A stretch of DNA of 64,000 bases from Sulfitobacter sp. 20_GPM-1509m (GTDB lineage: Bacteria; Pseudomonadota; Alphaproteobacteria; Rhodobacterales; Rhodobacteraceae), in NCBI RefSeq assembly GCF_000620505.1, contig NZ_JIBC01000011.1, forward strand, positions 1 through 64,000, given 5' to 3'. This document shows positions 26,757 to 35,256 of the stretch, in pieces (within the stretch, counting starts at the first letter, position 1; every line of letters begins with the position of its first letter). Below the pieces are notes generated by a model, which was given only the letters and a program-made list of their open reading frames with translations, made no database searches and was not told the origin of the DNA. The position numbers and the translations under genes were made by a program.

Positions 26757-27227
26757 CTAAAGCGCCGAGCCCCAAGTGCCGGTTTGGGCATAAATGCGGT
26801 CGCGCAAATCAATCAATTGGCGATTGAGGCGGCCGAGTTCCTCTGCAGTCTCACCGGAGGCCATCAAAAGTGCATCACCCAAGCATCCCGACCGTTGGCG
26901 GATCGCCCGACCCTGATCCGTCAATTCGATAATAACCTGACGTTCATTTGAAGGATTGCGGGTGCGTCGCAACAAATCGGCTGTCTCAAGCCGTTTTAAG
27001 ATCGGCGTCAGCGTGCTCGATTCCAAAGCAAGTCTAGACGCGATAGCGCCAACTGTGAGCGCGTCCTGGCCCCAAAGTACATTCAAAACCAGATACTGTT
27101 GATATGTCAGCCCAAGCTCATCGAGCAGCGGTTTGTACAGACGCTGAACAGCCATGCTTGACGTGTGGATGGCAAAGCAAAGTTGCTCGTCCAAGGGCAC
27201 CGCTGGGTTGTTTGGGATCTTTTTCAT
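26757..27227 (-). CDS. MarR-family regulator, OhrR-like with N-terminal sensor cysteine
   Basis: A 156-residue winged-helix repressor close to OhrR. The redox-sensing cysteine is present at residue 17 in EQLCFAIHTSSMAVQRLYKPLL, and the DNA-recognition region is LTVGAIASRLALESSTLTPILKRLE with wing RTRNPSNERQVIIELT. OhrR releases DNA when this cysteine is oxidised by organic hydroperoxide. Here the neighbour is not ohr but a divergent exported alpha/beta hydrolase, with two palindromes in the intervening region. The ohr gene of the window lies at 10832-11254. It is probably a repressor of the hydrolase and possibly of the distant ohr. Confidence 0.88.
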   Translation of the reverse strand: MKKIPNNPAVPLDEQLCFAIHTSSMAVQRLYKPLLDELGLTYQQYLVLNVLWGQDALTVGAIASRLALESSTLTPILKRLETADLLRRTRNPSNERQVIIELTDQGRAIRQRSGCLGDALLMASGETAEELGRLNRQLIDLRDRIYAQTGTWGSAL

Positions 27228-27269
27228 GATGACCTTACCTATCTTCTGTAAAATTTCTCGCTAAATCCA

Positions 27270-27281
27270 TTATCGCGATAA
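27270..27281. promoter_or_regulatory. Perfect palindrome upstream of MarR/hydrolase genes, candidate operator
   Basis: TTATCGCGATAA is a perfect 12-bp palindrome, extended by CA and TG on its flanks. It lies 43 bases upstream of the MarR start and just upstream of a TTGACA hexamer (27290-27295) reading toward the hydrolase. A related but imperfect copy, TTATCGCAATAA, lies at 27323-27334. Confidence 0.6.
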
Positions 27282-27327
27282 ATGATGGGTTGACAAGGCT
27301 TGCAGCGACGATTATCTAAAGATTATC

Positions 27328-27344
27328 GCAATAACAGTTATTGC
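27328..27344. promoter_or_regulatory. Second palindrome in the hydrolase promoter
   Basis: GCAATAACAGTTATTGC is a 17-bp palindrome around a central A. It sits downstream of the presumed -35 (27290-27295) and weak -10 (TATCTA, 27313-27318), 25 bases before the hydrolase ATG, a position where a bound repressor would block transcription. Confidence 0.55.
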
Positions 27345-27368
27345 CATATCAATGAAGGGAATTACGCC

Positions 27369-28163
27369 ATGACTTCGAAACTGAAAAACGCACTCGCAGC
27401 TACTGCAGCAGCCGGAGCAATCTGGGCAGCAGGTGTTGCTGGAGCTCAAGAGCAAATCCCCGCAGACCAGCAAATCCGCAGCATCGTTCTGGTTCACGGT
27501 GCTTTTGCCGACGCCTCTGGTTGGCGTGGTGTTTATGACAATCTGACGGCACGCGGTTACAAGGTAACAATGGTCCAGAACCCGCTGACCTCGCTTGCTG
27601 ACGATGTTGCTGCAACCAACCGCGCCCTTGACCGGGCCGAGGGCCCTACAATTCTGGTTGGCCATTCGTGGGGCGGCACCGTGATTACCGAGGCAGGCAT
27701 TCACCCATCGGTGGCTGGGTTGGTCTACGTTTCAGCGCTCTCGCCAGATGCGGGCGAGACAACCGGGCAGCAATATGACGGGTTTACCACGCCGCCGGAA
27801 TTTGTACTGGACGTAGGGCCGGACAACTATGGTTATGTGAAGCCCGAGCAATTCAAGGCGGGCTTTGCGAATGACACAAGTGATGAAGATGCCGCGTTTA
27901 ACCGCGACGCTCAAGTTCCGATCAACATGGATGTATTCGGCACCGTGCTGGAAAACGCTGCGTGGCGGACGAAACCCAGCTGGGCTGTCATCGCAACAGA
28001 AGACAAAGCCTTCGATCAAGCGATGCTGCACCACATGGCTGACCGCATCGGCGCAAAGGTGACTGAAGTTGCAGCAAGCCACTCTGTATTCATGACCCAG
28101 CCGGACGTCGTAGCTGACACGATCGACGACGCCGCACGCAATGCTCCGGTTCCTGCCAACTGA
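27369..28163 (+). CDS. Exported alpha/beta hydrolase
   Basis: 264 residues from ATG 27369, with GAAGGG upstream. A signal peptide (MTSKLKNALAATAAAGAIWAAGVAGAQ) points to periplasmic location. The hydrolase core has VLVHGAFADASGW, the nucleophile in GHSWGG (Ser about residue 100), an acid near VIATEDKAFD and the histidine in ASHSVFMTQP. Relatives include esterases and the EstA/salicylate-esterase-like group, which act on small esters. It is controlled most likely by the divergent MarR protein through the two palindromes between them. The substrate is unknown. Confidence 0.88.
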   Translation: MTSKLKNALAATAAAGAIWAAGVAGAQEQIPADQQIRSIVLVHGAFADASGWRGVYDNLTARGYKVTMVQNPLTSLADDVAATNRALDRAEGPTILVGHSWGGTVITEAGIHPSVAGLVYVSALSPDAGETTGQQYDGFTTPPEFVLDVGPDNYGYVKPEQFKAGFANDTSDEDAAFNRDAQVPINMDVFGTVLENAAWRTKPSWAVIATEDKAFDQAMLHHMADRIGAKVTEVAASHSVFMTQPDVVADTIDDAARNAPVPAN

Positions 28164-28177
28164 GCCAATTAACCGCG

Positions 28178-28426
28178 TCAATGCGGCGACCAGAGCATAT
28201 TGCTTTGGTCGCCGAGGAATATCAACCTCCTCAAAAATTCATCAATGCAATCTCTTTGATCTGTTAGATTGCAGAGCACGTCAGGAAAGGAGATCACCTT
28301 ACACGCATCAAGCCGGTTGAAGTTGGCCATTTCGGTCACCAAAATGCGCAAGACATATTCGAAACCACCGATGACCAGATCTAAATCAAGGATCGGCTCT
28401 GAGTTTACTTTTGCCGTTTCTAACAC
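28178..28426 (-). pseudogene. Lrp/AsnC ligand-binding domain remnant
   Basis: This 82-codon frame resembles only the C-terminal RAM domain of Lrp/AsnC regulators: ILDLDLVIGGFEYVLRILVTEMANFNRL, then CKVISFPDVLCNLT. The DNA-binding half is absent, and the frame begins with a GTG lacking a ribosome binding site, so it is most likely the 3' part of a deleted regulator gene. It could instead be a free-standing RAM-domain protein. It faces the hydrolase gene convergently. Confidence 0.45.
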
Positions 28427-28620
28427 TGCAAAAATTTAAGGTTTAGAAAACATTGAAAATGTGGCCGCCCCCAATGAACTCGATGTGCCAGAGTGAGTCG
28501 GCGATGGCTTCACAAAACTGGGACATAGCGTATCATGTCGTGGCGCACAGCGCGCTTATTGATTAATTCAAGAATTGTCTGTTCACTGGAAGCCATGCGA
28601 GATGATGGTAGAACAAGTGT

Positions 28621-29592
28621 ATGGATGTTGGTAAAATGTCGGCCAAGATTGTCAGTTCAGATTTCACGCCCCGCGAAATTGAAATCTTTGCGTCCGTAAT
28701 GTTGCACGGCACAACCACCAAAGCCGCCGATGCTTTAGACATAACTCAGCCCGCTGTCAGCAAAACCCTTCAACTTTTGGCGGAAAAAGCGGGCTTCCAG
28801 CTATTTTGCAAAACCCGTCAACGGTTGGTACCGACGCCCGAAGCTCATATGCTTTACGCTGAGGTGGAGCGAGTTTTTGAATCCGCACGCTCGATCTCTC
28901 GAGCGGCTCAAGAGATTCGTGAACTGCGAAACGGGCGTCTATCACTTTGCGCGATGCCTGCTTTTGGCCTGACTCTGCTACCCAGTCTGGTCGCCGAATT
29001 TTCGCGTGCGCATCCGGCGGTGTCGATTGCGCTGGATATTCGCAGTTCGACTACGGTGATTCAACGCGCGAGCCGAAACCAACTTGACATCGGCGTTGCC
29101 GTCACCGCGGAGGAGGAAGTACCATCCGTGTCGGTTCGCGCGCTTGTTGACACAGAGCCGGTCTGTGTGATGCGGGTCGGCCACCCTCTCGCCCAAAAGG
29201 CAATTGTCGATTGCAGTGACTTGGATGGGCAAGATTTCGTATCCATGGGATCCGCTGATCCGCTGCGGCGCCAACTTGACCCTTTGTGCGAGGCACAAGG
29301 CGTGCGACGTCGTGAAAGGGTTGAGGTTTTGCTGTCCAGCGCATGTCTGGATCTGGTAGCCGAAGGTGTAGGGGTGGCCGTTGTTGATCGACTTTCTGCC
29401 TGGGCGGCGCGGGACAAAGGAATCGTTATCCGCAAATTCGAACCCAAGCTTGATCTGAGACTTAGCGTTTATCGGCCTTGGGGGGTCATCGCATCGAGCG
29501 CCGCCGATGCTTTTCATGACATATTGCTACAGAAAACCCGCGCGTTCATGAAGGGCGTGGACGATTCAATTGCACGAGGCACTGTCGACTGA
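28621..29592 (+). CDS. LysR-family transcriptional regulator
   Basis: A 323-residue LTTR. HTH: FTPREIEIFASVMLHGTTTKAADALDITQPAVSKTLQLLAEKAGFQLF. The C-domain is similar to the regulator at 19312-20244, of the type paired with amino-acid and opine catabolism genes. ATG 28621 gives the full frame; ATG 28636 is an alternative. It reads toward a FAD oxidoreductase and a peptide-type ABC importer on the same strand, so it may activate them from a site in the 200-base gap downstream. Confidence 0.88.
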   Translation: MDVGKMSAKIVSSDFTPREIEIFASVMLHGTTTKAADALDITQPAVSKTLQLLAEKAGFQLFCKTRQRLVPTPEAHMLYAEVERVFESARSISRAAQEIRELRNGRLSLCAMPAFGLTLLPSLVAEFSRAHPAVSIALDIRSSTTVIQRASRNQLDIGVAVTAEEEVPSVSVRALVDTEPVCVMRVGHPLAQKAIVDCSDLDGQDFVSMGSADPLRRQLDPLCEAQGVRRRERVEVLLSSACLDLVAEGVGVAVVDRLSAWAARDKGIVIRKFEPKLDLRLSVYRPWGVIASSAADAFHDILLQKTRAFMKGVDDSIARGTVD

Positions 29593-29812
29593 CGAGGTTG
29601 TCCCGTCTAGAAACTTCATAACTTTGTCACACAACCCACTGCGGTCAGAGCAGTTGCCCGGACCAAGTCAGCGCGCGATAATACGATCAAGGCGTCCAAA
29701 GGGCACCTAACCGGAAGCCTTGTCTCAGAAGAGGCTAAGCGCCCCGGGGTAAAGTTGTGAGCCGGACTGGGAAACTCTGCTTTGGCTTTCTTTGGAAAAA
29801 GGGGGCTACAGG

Positions 29813-30925
29813 ATGCAGGTAATCGTCATCGGCGCTGGCATCGTGGGAAGCGCTGTGGCTTACGAATGCGCAAAGGCTGGGGCAAATGTCACAGTTCTTG
29901 AAGCGGGGCGCATCGCGGGGGCTACATCGACAATCAGTTTTGCTTGGACCAATGCCACAGCGAAGCGGCCGCGATCCTATTACGATCTGAATGTCGCTGG
30001 AATGCGTGCACATCTTGACCTGCGCCGCGAATTCGGGGGAGCCCCTTGGTTCACCCAGAGCGGCAGCTTTGAATGGCGCAACCAAGCTTCAGATCAGGCA
30101 ACCTATCTGGAAAATTTTCGCCAGATGAAGGAATGGGGCTACGGGATCGAATGGATTAGCCGCGCCCAACTTGCACAGATGGAGCCGGATGTGAATGTGA
30201 CGAGCATTGAGGATGGACCGATTTCGTATTTTCCCGAAGAGGGCTGGGTCGATCCAGCCCTTTATTGCGCCTGGCTCCTGCGGGTGGCGCGTGAGCGTTA
30301 TGGAGCGAAAGTACATGAATTCGCTCGCGTGAGCGCGATTCATGAAGAAAGCGGGCGAGTGCGGGAGGTGCAGATTGCTGAGGGCACCCGTTTTCTGGCC
30401 GATGCGGTGGTGAACTGCACCGGCGGGTGGGCTGACGCGAAACTGGGAGACGCAATAGGAATTCCGCTAGCCTCAACCATTGGTGTGCTTGGCCTCACCC
30501 CTCCCGTGGCGCTGACCCTGCGCAGCCAGTTGCACGCGGACGATCTTGATCTGCGTCCCGATGGTGCTGGGCGCATCATGATCCACAAAATAGGTGTCGA
30601 TGCTATGATGACAGGGGCTAACCTTTTGACACTTGGAGGCCCGCAGGCCGAGACCTTACTTCAGGCAGCACGACAGGTACTACCCGCGCTTGACACCGTC
30701 GGACTTGAGGCGATCCGCACCACCGTACGCCCTTATCCCGAAGACGGATATACCTGTGTGGGGTCGATGCCAGGGTTGGCAGGCCATTATATGGCCGTCA
30801 CCCACAGTGGAGTCACGATCTCTCCTTATCTTGGCCGCGCCGTCGCAGACGAGGTTGTACGCGGCGAGGCTCATGCCGATTTGGACGATTTCCGCCCTGA
30901 CCGCTTTTTTCAGATTGGGTTGTGA
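29813..30925 (+). CDS. FAD-dependent D-amino-acid dehydrogenase/glycine-oxidase-like enzyme
   Basis: 370 residues from ATG 29813 (a GGGGG run lies upstream; a TTG seven codons earlier is less likely). It has an N-terminal dinucleotide fold VIGAGIVGSAVAYECAKAGANVTVLEAG and the C-terminal DAO motif YPEDGYTCVGSMPGLAGHYMAVTHSGVTISPYLGRAVADEV. Proteins of this group oxidise the C-N bond of D-amino acids, N-methyl amino acids or opines, passing electrons to quinone or oxygen. It is a candidate first step for whatever the ABC importer at 31.8-37.3 kb brings in. It is distinct from the flavoprotein at 42373-43497. Confidence 0.88.
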   Translation: MQVIVIGAGIVGSAVAYECAKAGANVTVLEAGRIAGATSTISFAWTNATAKRPRSYYDLNVAGMRAHLDLRREFGGAPWFTQSGSFEWRNQASDQATYLENFRQMKEWGYGIEWISRAQLAQMEPDVNVTSIEDGPISYFPEEGWVDPALYCAWLLRVARERYGAKVHEFARVSAIHEESGRVREVQIAEGTRFLADAVVNCTGGWADAKLGDAIGIPLASTIGVLGLTPPVALTLRSQLHADDLDLRPDGAGRIMIHKIGVDAMMTGANLLTLGGPQAETLLQAARQVLPALDTVGLEAIRTTVRPYPEDGYTCVGSMPGLAGHYMAVTHSGVTISPYLGRAVADEVVRGEAHADLDDFRPDRFFQIGL

Positions 30926-31805
30926 GCCAATACTGCATGTCGAAGTCTGAACTTTACCCATAGACTTAAATCTGAACAGGGCTGCGTTGTGGGCTGCTGT
31001 TAACTTACGAAAAAGAAAACTTAGCTAAGCTAAAGATCATCCGTCACCATTTAACGAAAAGCTCAGTCGAAACCTTGTACCCTGTCATGCAGCCTATCTG
31101 GCGGGCCTAATAACCGCCGACCCGTCGCATGAGACAACGAGACAACGAGACAGACGAAACAAATCCTGCAAAGAGCAGATCCGCTACTGGCGGAAACCAG
31201 AACGAACCACAACATCATATTGCTGGCGCAGATCTACCTAGGTGACACCGCCGATTTCACTGTGAAGAACCTTAGGTGGATGAGCTGGTTTGACGGTGCG
31301 GCCCCACCTGTAGCGTGAACTTCGGCGGAGAATTTGCACTGTCAAACACTCGGCTAGAGATTCTGTTCACCACTGCCGTGGGACACCGAGTACGGCGCGC
31401 CATCCTTCGCATCGTCTGAAAGCTGTTGCCTGCCTTGCGCAGGCATTTTTTTAATCTGTCCCTAAAGCATTTCTCGGAAAACATGATACACAGCGCACCG
31501 CTTAACGCGTTGAAATCTATGATTTCAGGCAGCGTTACGTGATTCAGGTTTTATCGAGATACTACAAAGTACTATCAAGGCACCATTGATGAACGTTCAT
31601 TACATTTTGATATAATCTTAGCTGCCCAACTTTGTTGACTGATCAGCAAGAACGGAACACCCTGAAGTGAGACGCAGAGCCGGGACATTTCCCGGAACAG
31701 CCTCCAAGGAATGCTGCTGTCCGATTCAGCAGATATCCCTACTAAAAACAAACTAGACTAAGACGCCGAAGAGCGCCGCAAGTCCCACCCAACAGAGGAA
31801 AAGTA
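30926..31805. other. Noncoding stretch with short tandem repeat and a terminator
   Basis: About 880 bases lie between the flavoprotein and the ABC binding-protein gene. It contains a tandem GAGACAAC pair at 31131-31146 followed by a near third copy, a terminator at 31428-31452, and AT-rich sequence near 31500-31700 likely to include the importer promoter. A protein-like stretch near 31210-31310 (LLAQIYLGDTADFTV) has no start codon and no family match, possibly a gene remnant. No intact gene was seen. Confidence 0.45.
31428..31452 (+). terminator. Rho-independent terminator
   Basis: GCCTGC at 31428-31433 pairs with GCAGGC at 31439-31444 around CTTGC, followed directly by A and seven T residues. 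It lies about 500 bases after the flavoprotein gene and before the importer, insulating the two units. Confidence 0.7.
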
Positions 31806-33371
31806 ATGGACTCTCTCTCCCGTAGATCTGTAATTGCAGGCGCTAGTGCACTTGGTGCTGCGATGGCCTTTAACCTTTCAACACTCCCAGTCTTGGCACA
31901 GGATGGCAGCAAAACGCTGCGTCTGCCGCTTTTGCGTGGAAGCGGCAACCTGGATCCGCAACGCTATGTCGGTATATTTGCAGTTCAGGATATGATCTTT
32001 GACCCTTTAGTGCAATACGGCCCCGGCGGCAAAATCGAGCCAAGCTTGGCCGATAGCTGGGATGTGACACCCGACGACATCAGTATCACCTTTCATCTAA
32101 GGCCGGGCGTAAGTTTTACGGATGGTGTGCCTTGGGATGCCACCTCGATGGTTTGGAATTTGAACCGTTGGCTTCCCAATGAAGAGTATCGCTGGCTTCA
32201 GGTAGCCGCGAATTATAAGTCCATCGAAGTGATAGACGAGATGACCGTTGCCCTACACTTCACAAAGCCAACGCCGACAGCCCTGACCGAACTAGGCTAT
32301 GTGCGCCCCGTGCGCTTCCTCAGCCCTAATGCAGTTGATGAGACGGGGCTTTACAAAACTCCGATCGGCACCGGGCCTTGGATTGTTGAGCGAGAAGGTC
32401 CCAGCGGCACAGATTTAGTTCCGAACCGCAATTACTGGGGTCCCAAACCCGAGCTTGATCGGGTTTCCCTTGTGGTGATCCCTGATGGGATGAGCCGCAT
32501 CTCGTCGATTATCGGTGGAGAGATCGATGCTATAGGCGGCAAGTTTATCGCACCGATCAGCCCACAAGAGGCCAGTACTCTGAACAGAAACGGCGTGACG
32601 GTTGTCACTGAAACAGGCACGGACACCATGGTTCTCGGATTCAACCCACGCAGGGAACAGTTCAAAGACATTCGTCTGCGTGAAGCGTTCAACTTGCTCA
32701 TTGATCGTGAGGGTATCGCAAAGGTCGTAATGAAGGACTATGCCCAACCTACGATGAACCTTTACCCAGAAGTGATTCCATATTCCGGCACTCGCCACCC
32801 GGTGCCATCCCGAGATGTGGAGCGCGCCAAGGCCTTGCTTGAAGAAGCAGGATGGACGGGCGAAGGAACCCGCAATAAAGACGGAATGCCGCTGAACGTC
32901 GAGTTGGTGATCTCGGAAGACGCCGTTGCCGGATCCCGCGCACTGGGCGAAGTGCTTCAGGCTGGGTTCTTGGAGGCTGGAATTGGCCTAACATTGCGCA
33001 ATGTGGACCACGCTGCGCGTCACGGTGATATCCCTGAGTTCAAATATGATCTTTCACTGTTTGTAACCAACGGCGCACCCTACGATCCATACAACACGTT
33101 AGGGCTAATGTTCCTCTCTTCCGTCGAGCCAGGTACGGACGGCAAGATCTATGAAGACGAAGATCTGGACGCACTTATCCAGGCCGCACTAGGTGCGCGC
33201 GAGGGGGAGCGCCCGGCTGCTTTCCAAGCCGTTTCAGACTGGCTGTATGACAACTGGGCCATTGCGCCGCTGTTCCACGGCGACCGAATCTGGGCCCACA
33301 GTTCGCGGATCAAGAGCTTTACTATTCCGGCAACGGAATACGAAATGCCGCTGAAATCCCTCTCGCTATAG
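31806..33371 (+). CDS. Second peptide-type ABC importer, binding protein (SBP family 5)
   Basis: A 521-residue solute-binding protein. The N-terminus MDSLSRRSVIAGASALGAAM has twin arginines and a hydrophobic core, suggesting Tat export rather than Sec. Family motifs include LDPQRYVGIFAVQDMIFDPLVQYG, GVSFTDGVPWDATSMVWNLNRWL and IGTGPWIVE. It is followed by permeases and two separate ATPases, giving a full nickel/peptide-type transporter. Some phrasing resembles nickel-binding NikA-type proteins, but an opine or peptide ligand is equally possible. It differs markedly from the binding protein at 21501. Confidence 0.9.
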   Translation: MDSLSRRSVIAGASALGAAMAFNLSTLPVLAQDGSKTLRLPLLRGSGNLDPQRYVGIFAVQDMIFDPLVQYGPGGKIEPSLADSWDVTPDDISITFHLRPGVSFTDGVPWDATSMVWNLNRWLPNEEYRWLQVAANYKSIEVIDEMTVALHFTKPTPTALTELGYVRPVRFLSPNAVDETGLYKTPIGTGPWIVEREGPSGTDLVPNRNYWGPKPELDRVSLVVIPDGMSRISSIIGGEIDAIGGKFIAPISPQEASTLNRNGVTVVTETGTDTMVLGFNPRREQFKDIRLREAFNLLIDREGIAKVVMKDYAQPTMNLYPEVIPYSGTRHPVPSRDVERAKALLEEAGWTGEGTRNKDGMPLNVELVISEDAVAGSRALGEVLQAGFLEAGIGLTLRNVDHAARHGDIPEFKYDLSLFVTNGAPYDPYNTLGLMFLSSVEPGTDGKIYEDEDLDALIQAALGAREGERPAAFQAVSDWLYDNWAIAPLFHGDRIWAHSSRIKSFTIPATEYEMPLKSLSL

Positions 33372-33383
33372 GCAAACGCATCG

Positions 33384-33411
33384 GAGCCCGGACCATCGTG
33401 CTCGGGCCCCT
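33384..33411 (+). repeat. Intercistronic hairpin after the binding-protein gene
   Basis: GGAGCCCG at 33384-33391 pairs with CGGGCCCC at 33404-33411 with one mismatch and a 12-base loop. It sits in the same place as the hairpin in the first importer operon, between binding-protein and permease genes. Confidence 0.5.
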
Positions 33412-33440
33412 TAACACGATGTTGCAAGGTGCATACCCGT

Positions 33441-34379
33441 ATGTTTAGAATCGTTTTGAATCGCGCGATCTCGGCGGCAATCCTGATAGTCATCGCGTCG
33501 GTTTTTTCCTTCATGATCATCGCTGCGTTTCCAGGCAACGTCGCAGGATTGATCGCCGAAATGCGGGGCGGCTTTGTCAGCCAGGAAGTAGTTGACGCTG
33601 TAGCCGAAGAATTCCGCCTGAACGACCCGCTCGCCCTGCGATACTTACACTGGCTAGGTGACGTGCTACAGGGCAACCTAGGGGTGTCACTACGCACAGG
33701 CGAGAACGTTTCCACGGCGATGGCACAGCGACTTGAACCCACCATCGTCCTGGTATTGGGCGGCAGCGTTGTAACGCTGTTAATGGGTGTCATGATGGGT
33801 TTTGCTGGGGCAATGAGACCCAATGGTAGCATCGATCAGTTAATCCGCGTCATTGCCGTGTTCAACGTATCGCTGCCCAAGTTCTTTCTGGCTGCCATGC
33901 TGATCTATATCTTTGGCGTGCAACTGCAGATTCTGCCCACCTTTGGATTTCGCGGTCCACTTTCATGGATCCTGCCCTGTATCGCTGTGGGAGCGGTACC
34001 AGGAGCGCTGCTCAGTCGTTTGATCCGTGTTGCACTAGAGGAGGCAATGAGTCGGCCCTATGTAATCACAGCGAAAAGCAAAGGCTTTGGCCGTCGGCAT
34101 ATCCTGTTTCAGGATGCGCTGCCCAATATCGTACCTGTGTTCCTGACAACTTTTGGCATGAATATAGCTTTCGTAACTCAGTCATCGCTGATTATTGAAC
34201 CAATCTTTTCTTGGAATGGCATCGGGGCCTATTTTGTCGAGGCAGCGCGATTCCGAGATCTGCCGGTTCTTCAAAGCTGTCTCTTGATGTTTTCAATCCT
34301 GTTTATCCTGGTCAATCTGGCGGTCGACTTGATCGTCATGTTGGCCGATCCACTGCAACGCCGCGCAAGGGGAGCTTAA
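33441..34379 (+). CDS. ABC importer permease (DppB/NikB-like)
   Basis: 312 residues from ATG 33441; an in-frame GTG at 33429 is less well placed relative to AAGG. Six predicted helices, N-terminal LNRAISAAILIVIASVFSFMIIAAFPG and the coupling loop EEAMSRPYVITAKSKGFGRRHI. Directly followed by the second permease gene after one base. Confidence 0.92.
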   Translation: MFRIVLNRAISAAILIVIASVFSFMIIAAFPGNVAGLIAEMRGGFVSQEVVDAVAEEFRLNDPLALRYLHWLGDVLQGNLGVSLRTGENVSTAMAQRLEPTIVLVLGGSVVTLLMGVMMGFAGAMRPNGSIDQLIRVIAVFNVSLPKFFLAAMLIYIFGVQLQILPTFGFRGPLSWILPCIAVGAVPGALLSRLIRVALEEAMSRPYVITAKSKGFGRRHILFQDALPNIVPVFLTTFGMNIAFVTQSSLIIEPIFSWNGIGAYFVEAARFRDLPVLQSCLLMFSILFILVNLAVDLIVMLADPLQRRARGA

Positions 34380-34380
34380 G

Positions 34381-35256
34381 ATGATCTGGCTTCGGAAAAC
34401 TTTCCACATCGTAGGCTGGCCCACGCTTTTGCTGGTCTCATCTTTCGCCTTCATTGCTATTTTCGGCTCTGTCATTAGCCCTTATGACCCGACAATGCAA
34501 AACCTATCGCATTCAATGCAGTCTTTTAGCGGAGATCATTGGCTAGGCGCCGACAATCTTGGACGCGACACGCTGAGCCGTCTGATCGCCGGAGCACAGA
34601 CCACTTTGCTTGGCGTCGTCACCGTTTTATTGCTCGCCGGGACAGTGGGCATGATGCTAGGCACGCTGGCCGGCTACTTTGGAGGCTGGCTGGATGAAAT
34701 CGTGATGCGATTTTGCGATTTCGGCTTTTCTGTGCCCAGCCTCTTTGTGGCACTGGCCTTTGTGGGTGTCTTTGGCCCCAGTTACGGCAACATGATCCTC
34801 GCCCTGTCGATTGCTTGGGTACCTATTTATGCCCGCCTGACCCGTGGTGTCGTCGCCGCAGCTGCAAGCCAAGCTTATATCGAAAGTCTACGCGTACTGG
34901 GTGCCAGCCCTGCAAGGATCATCTTTCGCCATCTGGTTCCGGTCGCATTGGGGCAAGTGCTAGTCTATGCCAGCGCGGATGCGGGCTTACTGGCGCTCGC
35001 AATCGCTAACCTCAGCTTTCTTGGGCTGGGCGTGCAGCCGCCACAAGCCGAATGGGGACAAATGCTGGTATCGGCCATGCCCTATATTCAGGAAGCGCCG
35101 CGCCTAGTGATCCTGCCCGGCATTGCCCTGACGTTGCTCGTGATCGGCTTCAATCTCCTGGGGGAACGTATCGCACTAGCCAAGAACCCCCGAGCCATGA
35201 GCCGTCGCAAACTGACACTACGCCGTGCCATTTTCAAAAAGGAACTTGAAGCATGA
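34381..35256 (+). CDS. ABC importer permease (DppC/NikC-like)
   Basis: A 291-residue permease with the DppC loop WLGADNLGRDTLSRLIAG after the first helix and the coupling loop AASQAYIESLRVLGASPARI followed by HLVPVALG. It pairs with the upstream permease. Its stop overlaps the next gene's start (ATGA at 35253-35256). Confidence 0.92.
   Translation: MIWLRKTFHIVGWPTLLLVSSFAFIAIFGSVISPYDPTMQNLSHSMQSFSGDHWLGADNLGRDTLSRLIAGAQTTLLGVVTVLLLAGTVGMMLGTLAGYFGGWLDEIVMRFCDFGFSVPSLFVALAFVGVFGPSYGNMILALSIAWVPIYARLTRGVVAAAASQAYIESLRVLGASPARIIFRHLVPVALGQVLVYASADAGLLALAIANLSFLGLGVQPPQAEWGQMLVSAMPYIQEAPRLVILPGIALTLLVIGFNLLGERIALAKNPRAMSRRKLTLRRAIFKKELEA

Noticed and set aside
31131-31160. CRISPR-like repeat
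   Set aside because: Only two to three copies of an 8-base tandem without spacers; no cas genes in the window.
31272-31484. 70-codon minus-strand frame
   Set aside because: It spans the terminator hairpin and has no protein family features.
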